Of a DNA stretch of 64,000 nucleotides, positions 28,537 through 35,539 are shown piece by piece; position 1 is the stretch's first letter; the number at the start of each line of letters is the position of its first letter. Where the stretch lies: the NCBI RefSeq assembly GCF_029392895.1, contig NZ_CP114200.1, positions 7,632,501 to 7,696,500 on the forward strand. Reading direction: 5' to 3'. The translations under genes were made by a program, and so were the position numbers. Source of the stretch: Streptomyces sp. 71268. Lineage in GTDB: Bacteria; Actinomycetota; Actinomycetes; Streptomycetales; Streptomycetaceae. Under the pieces are notes generated by a model that was not told the DNA's origin, did no database searches, and was given only the letters and a program-made list of their open reading frames with translations.

Positions 28537-29007
28537 GTGGCCCGCACCGAGTACTACGACGACCCCAACGCCCCCAAGCCGAACCGCATGGTCGTCGCCG
28601 CCTCCGCCGTCGTCACCGACGACCACGGGCGCATCCTCCTCCAACGCCGCCGCGACAACGGCCTATGGGCCTTGCCCGGAGGCGGAATGGACCTCACCGA
28701 CTCCCTGCCAGGCACGGCCGTCCGCGAAGTCAAGGAAGAGACCGGCCTCGACGTCGAGATCACTGGCCTGGTCGGCACCTACACCGACCCGAAACACATC
28801 ATCGCCTACACCGACGGCGAGGTCCGCCGACAGTTCAACGTCTGCTTCACCGCCCGCATCACCGGCGGCCAACTGGCAATCTCCGACGAGTCCACCGAAC
28901 TCCGGTTCGTGCCGCCGGAAGAGATCGAACACTTGCCGATGCACCACACCCAACGACTCAGGCTCCAGCACTTCCTGGAACAGCGCGAGAAGCCGTACCT
29001 GGGCTGA
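28537..29007 (+). CDS. NUDIX hydrolase
   Basis: A 156-aa nucleoside-diphosphate-X hydrolase. The Nudix box reads GGGMDLTDSLPGTAVREVKEETGL: REVKEETG is canonical, but Asp replaces the first conserved Glu of GX5E. GTG start at 28537, 2 bp after the regulator stop, with GAGAGGA upstream, indicating coupling. The C-terminal residues HTQRLRLQHFLEQREKPYLG are also preserved in the decayed copy at 24063-24704. Probably cytosolic clean-up of a modified nucleotide or nucleotide sugar; the substrate cannot be told. Confidence 0.85.
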   Translation: MARTEYYDDPNAPKPNRMVVAASAVVTDDHGRILLQRRRDNGLWALPGGGMDLTDSLPGTAVREVKEETGLDVEITGLVGTYTDPKHIIAYTDGEVRRQFNVCFTARITGGQLAISDESTELRFVPPEEIEHLPMHHTQRLRLQHFLEQREKPYLG

Positions 29008-29013
29008 ACCGTC

Positions 29014-29035
29014 TGACGGCAGTAGCGACGGCAAC
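29014..29035 (+). repeat. Recurring GACGGCA element, copy 4
   Basis: Identical to copy 2 and in the same position, 7 bp after the NUDIX stop codon. Confidence 0.55.
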
Positions 29036-29090
29036 AACCCCGCACAACCACGGACACCCACGCACCTCACCGGACCAGCAAACCGCACTT

Positions 29091-29110
29091 GACCTGCGAA
29101 AAAGCAGGTC
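29091..29110 (+). terminator. Hairpin after the NUDIX gene
   Basis: GACCTGC (29091-29097) pairs with GCAGGTC (29104-29110) around GAAAAA. A degenerate version precedes the deaminase tip near 24790-24810. The Hint-derived coding segment begins 16 bp later. Confidence 0.5.
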
Positions 29111-29137
29111 GAAGGCTTCGCGTAGCACACGTACTAT

Positions 29138-29530
29138 GTGCTGGCGGGCGAGACGCCGGTCCTGGTGCACAACAGCAACTGCGGCGTAACCATCGATGAC
29201 GGCAAGTGGGATTACTTCTTCCGGCGCGTTAACTCCAATCCGCACAACGCGGAAAGGTCAGCTCAGAACGCCTATCAGCTGGAATCGATCGGAATCCGCG
29301 ACAACGCTGAGGGGCGCGAAGTTTTGACCGGGCACTTCGATGAGGCGGCGAGGAGCGGGGTTGTGGAGACTTACGTGAATGCGAAGTCTGGACTCACGAA
29401 CATGCGAACGGAGTCACTCTTGCATGGGCCGCGTGGTGCCCTCATGATTCGCGCCAACTTCGAAGTGACCGACAAGGGAGTACGGCTCACTACGATGATC
29501 CCCATCGGGGGGAGGGGCTATGGCAAGTGA
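29138..29530 (+). CDS. Orphan Rhs toxin tip of unrecognised family
   Basis: Like the deaminase segment, this frame opens right after an in-frame TAG with the last Hint codons (HTYYVLAGETPVLVHNSNCG) and then switches to a new domain of about 115 residues: DDGKWDYFFRRVNSNPHNAERSAQNAYQL, GREVLTGHFDEAA, RTESLLHGPRGALMIRANFEV, VRLTTMIPIGG. Conserved-looking polar residues (His in NPHN, Arg/Ser in ERS, Glu-Ser in TESLL) suggest an enzymatic toxin, perhaps an RNase, but I cannot name a family. There is no ribosome site; the GTG at 29138 is a Hint Val codon. Its end overlaps the following gene by 11 bp, as in a toxin/immunity pair. Confidence 0.7.
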   Translation: MLAGETPVLVHNSNCGVTIDDGKWDYFFRRVNSNPHNAERSAQNAYQLESIGIRDNAEGREVLTGHFDEAARSGVVETYVNAKSGLTNMRTESLLHGPRGALMIRANFEVTDKGVRLTTMIPIGGRGYGK

Positions 29531-29885
29531 CATCATGGAGATTCCAGAGGATTTGGACTTCATCGAAGTCCTTGGTTCGGCTCCCGAGCCTACGGAATAT
29601 GACCCTGATGTGTGGCGGGTCGAGACTCCGGTGGGCGGTGCTGGCGACCTTGTGGCACTGAGCTTTGATATCGGAGCAAGGTCTGTACGCTTGACCAGAG
29701 AGTCGATGGGAAAGTGCGATATCGAAATTTACCGCGAACAAGTGGATCGGATTCTCCTGTACTCGCGCGAGGGGGAGCGCGGGATTGTTGTGGAAGTGGA
29801 CGTTCCTGGATTCAAGTGTGAACTCAGGGTCGTTGTGTCACCCATATTCCACCTAGCGGACCCAATGTTGCACCTGGGGTGTTGA
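29520..29885 (+). CDS. Probable immunity protein for the third toxin tip
   Basis: A 121-aa acidic, beta-rich protein (MASDIMEIPEDLDFIEVLGSAPEP, WRVETPVGGAGDLVALSFDIGARSVRLT, ILLYSREGERGIVVEVDV). It overlaps the toxin reading frame by 11 bp (toxin stop 29530) with GGGGGGAGG just upstream of the ATG, and is followed by a strong hairpin. GC content is lower than in the chromosomal genes around it. No domain is recognised; immunity is inferred from size, overlap and position. Confidence 0.65.
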   Translation: MASDIMEIPEDLDFIEVLGSAPEPTEYDPDVWRVETPVGGAGDLVALSFDIGARSVRLTRESMGKCDIEIYREQVDRILLYSREGERGIVVEVDVPGFKCELRVVVSPIFHLADPMLHLGC

Positions 29886-29990
29886 CGGGTGCGCGTGACG
29901 CAAATTCGTTAAAATGGGGATTTCTCGACTCTGGTCCTGTCGTTTCGACGACAGGGTCGTCGAGTTGGCCGCCCCATTACGCCAGCACAA

Positions 29991-30025
29991 CAGAAGCCCC
30001 GCCGGGTGCCCTGGCGGGGCTTCTG
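29991..30025. terminator. Strong hairpin closing the third toxin segment
   Basis: A perfect 13-bp stem (29991-30003 with 30013-30025) and a 9-nt loop, about 105 bp after the immunity stop. A GACGGCA element follows at 30033. Confidence 0.75.
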
Positions 30026-30032
30026 CGCGAGG

Positions 30033-30061
30033 TGACGGCAGTAATGGACGCCAGCGTCAGC
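30033..30061 (+). repeat. Recurring GACGGCA element, copy 5, next to an integrase tail
   Basis: A diverged version (TGACGGCAGTAATGG, ACGCCAGCGTCAGC) in the same place relative to an integrase stop codon as copy 3 at 26060. Confidence 0.5.
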
Positions 30062-30130
30062 GAACGAGGGCGGTGGGGAACGGCGACGGTCCGCCGAGGT
30101 TCAGGCCTTCGTCGTGCAGGCTGAGGGGTT
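30057..30130 (-). pseudogene. 3' tail of a second integrase
   Basis: Read on the minus strand, this ends PTALVR-stop after a short Pro-rich run, matching the final residues (CAALVR-stop) and flanking bases of the integrase at 26084. Only about 25 codons remain. It marks the right edge of the toxin island. Confidence 0.55.
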
Positions 30131-30280
30131 AACCCAGCCGGAGAGGGTCGGACGCGTTCGGCTGGCGCTTTCTGACTTCCGGGTCGAAGCCGCGTGGCTG
30201 CTGGCCTGCGCCCGCCGGCGTGGGTAGCCACGAGAACCGTCGCGCTCGGATGTCCCCGGGCCCCGCGCTGCCGCCCGTAC

Positions 30281-30344
30281 GGCCGCGCGGCCCGCGCTCG
30301 TACCGCTGATCAGGCCGCGCGGCCCGCGCCCGTGCCGCTGATCA
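30281..30344. repeat. 32-bp tandem duplication over the desaturase stop codon
   Basis: Two 32-bp units (30281-30312 and 30313-30344) differ at two positions, and a third partial unit (GGCCGCGAGG) lies inside the gene. The stop codon of the desaturase falls at the edge of the inner unit, so the repeat seems to have grown out of the gene's 3' end. Confidence 0.7.
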
Positions 30345-31460
30345 GGCCGCGAGGATCTCCCGTTCGCGGACCGGCGTCCTGAGCGTGGGCTTCTTGTTTG
30401 GCAGCGAGAGCCGGAAGACCTTGTGCCACGCGGAGAAGACCTGCTTGGGCAGTGGCCCGGTGACGTACTCCAGCTCGTACTTCTCGAACAGGGCGCGTAC
30501 CTTGACCGCGACCTCGGCGTATCGGTTGCTCGGGAGGTCCGGGAACAGGTGGTGCTCGATCTGGTGCGACAGGTTGCCGGTCATGAAGTGCATGGCCTTG
30601 CTGCCGCTGATGTTCGCCGAGCCCATCATCTGGCGCAGGTACCACTGGCCGCGCGTCTCGTTCTTGATCGATCGGCGCTCGAAGACCTGCACGCCCTCGG
30701 GGAAGTGTCCGCACATGATCACCGAGTGGGACCAGATGTTGCGGACCAGGTTCGCCGTGAACGTGGCGGCGAGCGTGGGGAGGAACGAGCGGCCCGAGAG
30801 TGCCGGGTGGATCACGTAGTCCTTGAGCACCTGCTTGCGGATCTTGCGGCCCACGGCCCTGGCCCGCGCGCGGAACTCCGGGCTCTTGCGGCGGTGCTTG
30901 CTCAGGTTCTTGCCGAGTTCCAGGTCGTACGCCGCGATGCCGTACTCGAAGAAGCAGGCGTTGACGAAGTTCCACAGCGGCTGGCCGAGGTACACCGGAT
31001 GCCACTTCTGGTCCTCGTCGACGCGCATGATGCCGTAACCGAGGTCGTTGTCCTTGCCGATCACGTTGGTGTACGTGTGGTGCAGCTCGTTGTGCGAGTG
31101 CTTCCACTGATCGGCGGGCGAGACGTGGTCCCAGTCCCAGGTGGTGGAGTGGATCTTCGGGTCGCGCATCCAGTCCCACTGGCCGTGCAGGACGTTGTGG
31201 CCGATCTCCATGTTGTCCATGATCTTCGCCACGGACAGACCGGCGGTGCCGATCAGCCACGCGGGCCGGAAGCGCGAGAACAGCAGCACACCCCTGCTGG
31301 CCAGCTCAAGCTTGCGCTGCGCCGAGATGACCTTACGGATGTAGGCGGCGTCCTTCTCACCACGGCTGGCGATCACCTCGTCGCGGATCGCGTCCAGCTC
31401 GCGCCCAAGCTCCTCGATCTGCTCCGCGGTGAGGTGGGCGGTGGGGTCGATAGCGGTCAA
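30342..31460 (-). CDS. Membrane acyl (fatty acid) desaturase, DesA3-like
   Basis: A 372-aa integral-membrane di-iron desaturase that introduces a double bond into acyl chains, probably stearoyl/palmitoyl-CoA delta-9. All three His boxes are present: GHNVLHGQ (about 87-94), HSHNELHHTYTN (about 121-132) and HQIEHHLFP (about 301-309). Length and pattern resemble mycobacterial DesA3 and its actinomycete homologues. The stop of the reductase gene lies 7 bp upstream of the ATG, so the two form an operon and the reductase is the probable electron donor. The final codons run into a 32-bp tandem duplication. Divergent transcription of a PucR-type regulator suggests local control. Confidence 0.9.
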   Translation of the reverse strand: MTAIDPTAHLTAEQIEELGRELDAIRDEVIASRGEKDAAYIRKVISAQRKLELASRGVLLFSRFRPAWLIGTAGLSVAKIMDNMEIGHNVLHGQWDWMRDPKIHSTTWDWDHVSPADQWKHSHNELHHTYTNVIGKDNDLGYGIMRVDEDQKWHPVYLGQPLWNFVNACFFEYGIAAYDLELGKNLSKHRRKSPEFRARARAVGRKIRKQVLKDYVIHPALSGRSFLPTLAATFTANLVRNIWSHSVIMCGHFPEGVQVFERRSIKNETRGQWYLRQMMGSANISGSKAMHFMTGNLSHQIEHHLFPDLPSNRYAEVAVKVRALFEKYELEYVTGPLPKQVFSAWHKVFRLSLPNKKPTLRTPVREREILAA

Positions 31461-31467
31461 GGTTTTC

Positions 31468-32523
31468 CTACCGTTCGATGTCGCAGGAGCCCGCCGCGGC
31501 GGACACGCAGGTCTGGATGAGGACGCCCGGCTCGGCCTCGGTGATCTCGCCGGTACGCAGGTCGCGGACGGCGCCCGCCCTGAGTGGCGTGACGCAGCCG
31601 AAGCAGATGCCCATCCGGCACCCGGAGGGCATGAGCACGCCGGCCTCCTCGCCGACGTCCAGCAACGGGGTGGCGCCGCCGGCGTTGACGGTCTTGCCGG
31701 TGGTGCTGAACGTCACCTCGCCGCCGTCGCCGGCGACGACGACGCTGGGGCGGAAGCGTTCGGTGTGCAGACGCTCTCGGACGCCGTGCGCGGCCCAGCG
31801 CTCCTCGACGGCGTCGAGCAGGCCGGCGGGCCCGCAGGCCCAGGTCTCGCGCTCAGTCCAGTCGGGGACGAGTTCGTCGAGACGGGCGATGTCGAGCATG
31901 CCGTCCGTGTCGGTGTGCACCTCGGTGAGCCGCAGCTTCGTGTCCGCGACCAGGTGGTGCAGTTCGTCGCGGAAGATCACGTCGCGCGGCCGTGGCGCGC
32001 AGTGGACCATGACGACGTCGTCGAACCGGTTGTCGCGCAGCATGCCCATCACGGGCGTGATGCCGCTGCCGGCCGTCAGGTAGAGCACCTTGGCGGGCTT
32101 GGCCCGCGGCAGTACGAAGTCACCGGTCGGCTGGTCGAGCTGGATCAGCGTGCCCGGCTTGGCCCTACGGACCAGGTGGTTGCTGACCTTGCCGTCCGGG
32201 ATCGCCTTCACGGTGATCGTGACGCGGCCGTCCCGGCGGTTCGTCGGCGAGGTGATGGAGTAGGCACGCCACAGGCGCACCCCGTCGACATCGACGCCGA
32301 TCCGCATGTACTGGCCGGCTACGTGGCGGCGCCAGCCCCGTCCCGGCCTGATCACGATGGTCGCGGCGTCACGCGTCTCGGGGCGCACGGCATCGATGCG
32401 CCCACGCAGGTCAGCGCCCGCGCGCAGCGGGCTGACCAGGTCGAGGTAGTCCGACGGCGCCAACGGCGTCGTGACCATCTCCAACAGTTTCCACGCCCTG
32501 CTGCGGAGGGCTGCACTCGTCAT
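31468..32523 (-). CDS. Ferredoxin reductase with C-terminal 2Fe-2S domain (desaturase partner)
   Basis: A 351-aa flavoprotein that passes electrons from NAD(P)H to a 2Fe-2S centre. FAD domain (WRAYSITSPTN, GKVSNHLV), NAD-binding domain (YLTAGSGITPVMGML, TWACGPAGLLDAVE) and a C-terminal plant-type ferredoxin (PSGCRMGICFGCVTPL with the fourth Cys in IQTCVSA). The same architecture serves DesA3 in mycobacteria. The start is ATG 32523, with GGAG 6 nt upstream; the frame stays open far upstream but overlaps the divergent regulator. It is the first gene of the reductase-desaturase operon. Confidence 0.9.
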   Translation of the reverse strand: MTSAALRSRAWKLLEMVTTPLAPSDYLDLVSPLRAGADLRGRIDAVRPETRDAATIVIRPGRGWRRHVAGQYMRIGVDVDGVRLWRAYSITSPTNRRDGRVTITVKAIPDGKVSNHLVRRAKPGTLIQLDQPTGDFVLPRAKPAKVLYLTAGSGITPVMGMLRDNRFDDVVMVHCAPRPRDVIFRDELHHLVADTKLRLTEVHTDTDGMLDIARLDELVPDWTERETWACGPAGLLDAVEERWAAHGVRERLHTERFRPSVVVAGDGGEVTFSTTGKTVNAGGATPLLDVGEEAGVLMPSGCRMGICFGCVTPLRAGAVRDLRTGEITEAEPGVLIQTCVSAAAGSCDIER

Positions 32524-32554
32524 GACTCCAGCTTGCTGTGCCTCAGGGCGTAAA

Positions 32555-32570
32555 GTCCTGACCGTAGGAC
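32555..32570. promoter_or_regulatory. Possible operator in the divergent reductase/PucR intergenic region
   Basis: GTCCT-GACCGT-AGGAC is a short perfect inverted repeat in the middle of the 87-bp gap between the divergent start codons (32523 and 32611). It could be a regulator site. Arms of 5 bp can occur by chance. Confidence 0.35.
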
Positions 32571-32610
32571 GTAAATCTGGCCGGCCGAATTGTTCGCAGG
32601 AAACAAAAGA

Positions 32611-33798
32611 ATGAGTCACGCAATCCGGAGGGCCAGCGAACTGGCCCTGGACGAGACGACGGTCACCGCGCTTCGGGCCGCGGTGACGACGACCGCCGAC
32701 GAGATCGTCCAGGCGATCATCGACGAGGTCCCTTCCTACGCCAACGCCCTTTCGGGCCACATGGGCAGCACTATCCGCAGGGCCGTGCGCACCGCCCTGG
32801 GACACTACCTGGACCTCGCCAGCGGGGACGTCACGGGTGGCGACGCCGGTGACGCCGCCTACGAGCTGGGCCGCGGCGAGGTGCGCGACGGCCGTTCGAT
32901 GGACGCCCTGCTCAGCGCCTACCGCGTCGGCGCCCGCGTGGCCTGGCGATGTCTGGCGGCGGGTGCCGTACCCGCGGGCCTGCCCGCCGCCGAGGTCGCC
33001 AAGTTCGCCGAGCTGACCTTCGCCTACATCGACGAACTCTCCGCCGCGAGCGCCGCTGGCCACGCCGACGAACTGGCCGCCCAGGGCCGGGCTCACGAGC
33101 GCCACCTGGAACACCTGGCCCGCGACCTCCTCGCCGGCGCGAGCCCGGACGCGCTGCTGGCTTCCGCCCAACGGGCCGGGTGGCAGCCCCCGGTCTCGCT
33201 GACCGCGGTCCTGCTGCCCGCTGCCCAGGCCCGGCCCGCCTACCGCGCGCTCGACCCGAGCACCCTGGTCCTCGACGACCTGCCGGACGCCACCGGTGTG
33301 CTGCTCGTCCCCGACGCCGACCGATCACGTCTCCTGCGCCAGCTCACCGACCGCACCGCCGTGGTCGGCCCGGCCCGGCCGTGGACTCGCGCGTCCGCCT
33401 CGTACGCACGAGCCGTACACGCGCGCTCCCTCTCCGCCGGTATTCGCGACACCGAGGACCACCTGCCCGAGCTGGTGCTGAGCGCTGACGCGGACGCGTT
33501 CGCGGACCTGCGTGCCCGGGCCCTCGCGCCGTTGGGGACCCTGCCCGTCGCGACCGCACGGCGGCTGGAGGAGACGTTGCGGGCGTGGCTGCTGCACCAG
33601 GGCAGACGGGACGAGGTGGCGGCGGCGTTGTTCGTCCACCCCCAGACGGTCCGGTACCGGATGTCGCAGCTACGGGAGCTGTTCCCGGATCTCGCATCAC
33701 CGCAGCGGGTCCTCGAACTGACGCTGGCGGTCGGTCTCCGGGTCGGCTGCCAACCGGAGGACTGGTCGGGCCGGCCTGGCACACCGCGCGAGGGATGA
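32611..33798 (+). CDS. PucR-family transcriptional regulator
   Basis: A 395-aa regulator. The N-terminal 200 residues are helical (EIVQAIIDEVPSYANAL, ELTFAYIDELSAASAAGHADELA), and the C-terminus carries the PucR/CdaR helix-turn-helix (ETLRAWLLHQGRRDEVAAALFVHPQTVRYRMSQLRELFPDLASPQRVLELTLAV). Start at ATG 32611 with GCAGGAAA upstream; an upstream TTG is less likely. It is divergent from the desaturase operon, so it probably controls it and itself. The ligand is unknown. Confidence 0.85.
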   Translation: MSHAIRRASELALDETTVTALRAAVTTTADEIVQAIIDEVPSYANALSGHMGSTIRRAVRTALGHYLDLASGDVTGGDAGDAAYELGRGEVRDGRSMDALLSAYRVGARVAWRCLAAGAVPAGLPAAEVAKFAELTFAYIDELSAASAAGHADELAAQGRAHERHLEHLARDLLAGASPDALLASAQRAGWQPPVSLTAVLLPAAQARPAYRALDPSTLVLDDLPDATGVLLVPDADRSRLLRQLTDRTAVVGPARPWTRASASYARAVHARSLSAGIRDTEDHLPELVLSADADAFADLRARALAPLGTLPVATARRLEETLRAWLLHQGRRDEVAAALFVHPQTVRYRMSQLRELFPDLASPQRVLELTLAVGLRVGCQPEDWSGRPGTPREG

Positions 33799-33836
33799 TG
33801 GGGAGGGAACAACGGAACGTGAGGTCAGGAGCTTCC

Positions 33837-34172
33837 ATGGCGAAGCGGGTGCACCGCCCCCGAGAGGACGCCGAGTTCGACTTCATCCTCGGGATGAGCG
33901 GAGTTCCGGTCCTCGCGTACTTCACCGGGACGTGGCCCAAGGCGATCGAGCCCTGCCGGGCGATGGACCTCGTCGTGGGCGGCGTCGCCGACGACTACTC
34001 GGGCCGCCTGACGGTCGTCCGCGCCGACATCACGCGGTGTCCGGCCGCGACCGAGCGATACGGCACCGGAGCCCCGTCCTACGTCCTGCTGAAGGACGGG
34101 GAGACGGTGGCGCAGGGCACGGGCCCCATGACCCACGCCGAGGTACGGGGACTCCTGGACAGTCACCTCTGA
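33837..34172 (+). CDS. Thioredoxin-fold protein missing the first active-site cysteine
   Basis: A 111-aa thioredoxin-like protein: VPVLAYFTGTWPKAIEPCRAMDLVV, GRLTVVRADITRCPAATERYGTGAPSYVLLKDGETV. The fold markers are present (cis-Pro in GAPSY, Asp in VRAD). The W-C-G-P-C-K active site, however, reads I-E-P-C, so only the second Cys remains and ordinary disulfide reduction is unlikely. The ATG at 33837 follows GTCAGGAGC. It lies 38 bp after the PucR-like gene on the same strand. It may bind or hold thiols rather than reduce them. Confidence 0.75.
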   Translation: MAKRVHRPREDAEFDFILGMSGVPVLAYFTGTWPKAIEPCRAMDLVVGGVADDYSGRLTVVRADITRCPAATERYGTGAPSYVLLKDGETVAQGTGPMTHAEVRGLLDSHL

Positions 34173-34535
34173 GCGGGGCCGCCGCGACACGTGGCCGCGA
34201 CGCCCGTCACGGTCCCGTCCAGGGGAGTCGCGTCGCCTGGGACACCCTGGTGCCGGGGCACCCTCGCAGGTCGTATAGCGATCGAGCGCTGCTGGCGCTG
34301 CGCGACGTGACGATCACCACGCCACGGTATGTCAGCGCGCCACCGCGCGAGGCGGGTGCTGCCGGAGGCGGTGGGGGAGGGAAAGCGGCATGGGCGAGCG
34401 GGTTGGGCAGGTGTGTGACTCGCAGTGTCCCGGCCCCGCGCGCGGGAAGCGGAAGCGGAGGCTTACGAAGCCTGCGCGCGGGCACGTGCAGGGGGACAGC
34501 CTTATATCAGGATGAACTGCGCGAAAGGAATTACT

Positions 34536-34796
34536 GTGTCGTTTCTCTGGGCCATCATCGCGGGGCTCATCATCGGTCTGCTAGCGAAGCTCGTCATCCC
34601 CGGCCGCCAGCCCATTCCCCTGTGGCTCACGCTGATTCTGGGCATCGTCGGCGGTCTCGCCGGCAACGGACTCGCCTCCGCTTTCGGAGTGCGCGACACC
34701 GGTGGCATCGACTGGATCCGCCACTTCTTCCAGATCGGCATCGCGGCTGTCCTGATCGCCGCCCTCACCCCCGTGTGGATGCGACGGCGGACCTGA
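34536..34796 (+). CDS. GlsB/YeaQ/YmgE-family stress membrane protein
   Basis: An 86-aa protein with three hydrophobic segments (FLWAIIAGLIIGLLAKLVI; LWLTLILGIVGGLAGNGLA; FFQIGIAAVLIAALTPVWM) typical of the small 'transglycosylase-associated' membrane family that accompanies general and envelope stress. GTG start at 34536, preceded by AAAGGAA; an ATG eight codons upstream (34512) is possible. It stands alone, with about 360 bp to the preceding gene; that gap holds no convincing coding sequence. Its role in the cell is poorly known. Confidence 0.8.
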   Translation: MSFLWAIIAGLIIGLLAKLVIPGRQPIPLWLTLILGIVGGLAGNGLASAFGVRDTGGIDWIRHFFQIGIAAVLIAALTPVWMRRRT

Positions 34797-34886
34797 ACCG
34801 AGGCGGCGGTCGGCCACTGTGAAAGCGCGGCCGGTACCGGCGAGGCGCGCATGCGGATCGCGGAGGAGGGCGGTGTAGCCGCCACC

Positions 34887-35330
34887 TCAGCGCCCGTCGC
34901 GGACCATCGCCGACCCGCCGACCCGCGCGGTGACACCCACTGGTTTGCGTCGGGCCGAAGCGAGCACGCTGGCCGGTCGACCGAGGGTGTCGCCCCGCTT
35001 CACCTCGATCGCTACCGTCCGCGCCCCTGCCGTGTCGAGCAGGTGGGCGGCCAGACAACCGGTGCTGTCGGCGTTGGCGACTTCCTCGTCGACGCCGATC
35101 GCCGGCGCGAACATCCGCGCCGCACCCGGCTGGCCGCCCACCGGAGGCACGTACACGAAACAGCCGAGGAGCCCGTACCGCTGGCATGCCGCTGCCAGCC
35201 TGCCGAGGTGTGGGGGGATCCGGAGCAGCGTCGACCGGTACCAGCATGCGTGGTGTGCCGGGTGTGGCGATCAGCGGTGCGTCGGTCGGATGCGGATCGT
35301 CGGCGTGAGCCCGAGCGGGGCGACGGTCGC
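34887..35330 (-). pseudogene. Decayed PhzF-like isomerase/epimerase fragment
   Basis: One minus-strand frame reads LGRLAAACQRYGLLGCFVY, FAPAIGVDEEVANADSTGCLAAHLL, TLGRPASVLAS, VGGSAMVRDGR, like the C-terminal lobe of the PhzF (phenazine biosynthesis-like) family, including the D-x-x-T/S-G and G-R-P positions. The part just upstream (IATPGTPRMLVPV) is in a different frame, and no start or complete N-terminal lobe is seen. So a frameshifted, 5'-eroded remnant is likely. The rest of 34797-35539 shows nothing else convincing. Confidence 0.5.
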
Positions 35331-35539
35331 GGCGCGCTCGTTCGCTGCCGGGTGTCGCAGCGTGACGAGGCCCTGGTCGATGTCGGGCGAGGGGCGCTGG
35401 ATCACCCGGCGCGGATCAGGCCGGTTTTCCGGATGTTCGGGGCCTCCCGGGTACGGCAGAGTGGTGCGGGAACCGCGAGCGGGCCCGGCGCCGACGCGTA
35501 CCGGAGTCCGGTCGTGTCGGACTACGTCAAGGAGCCCGC

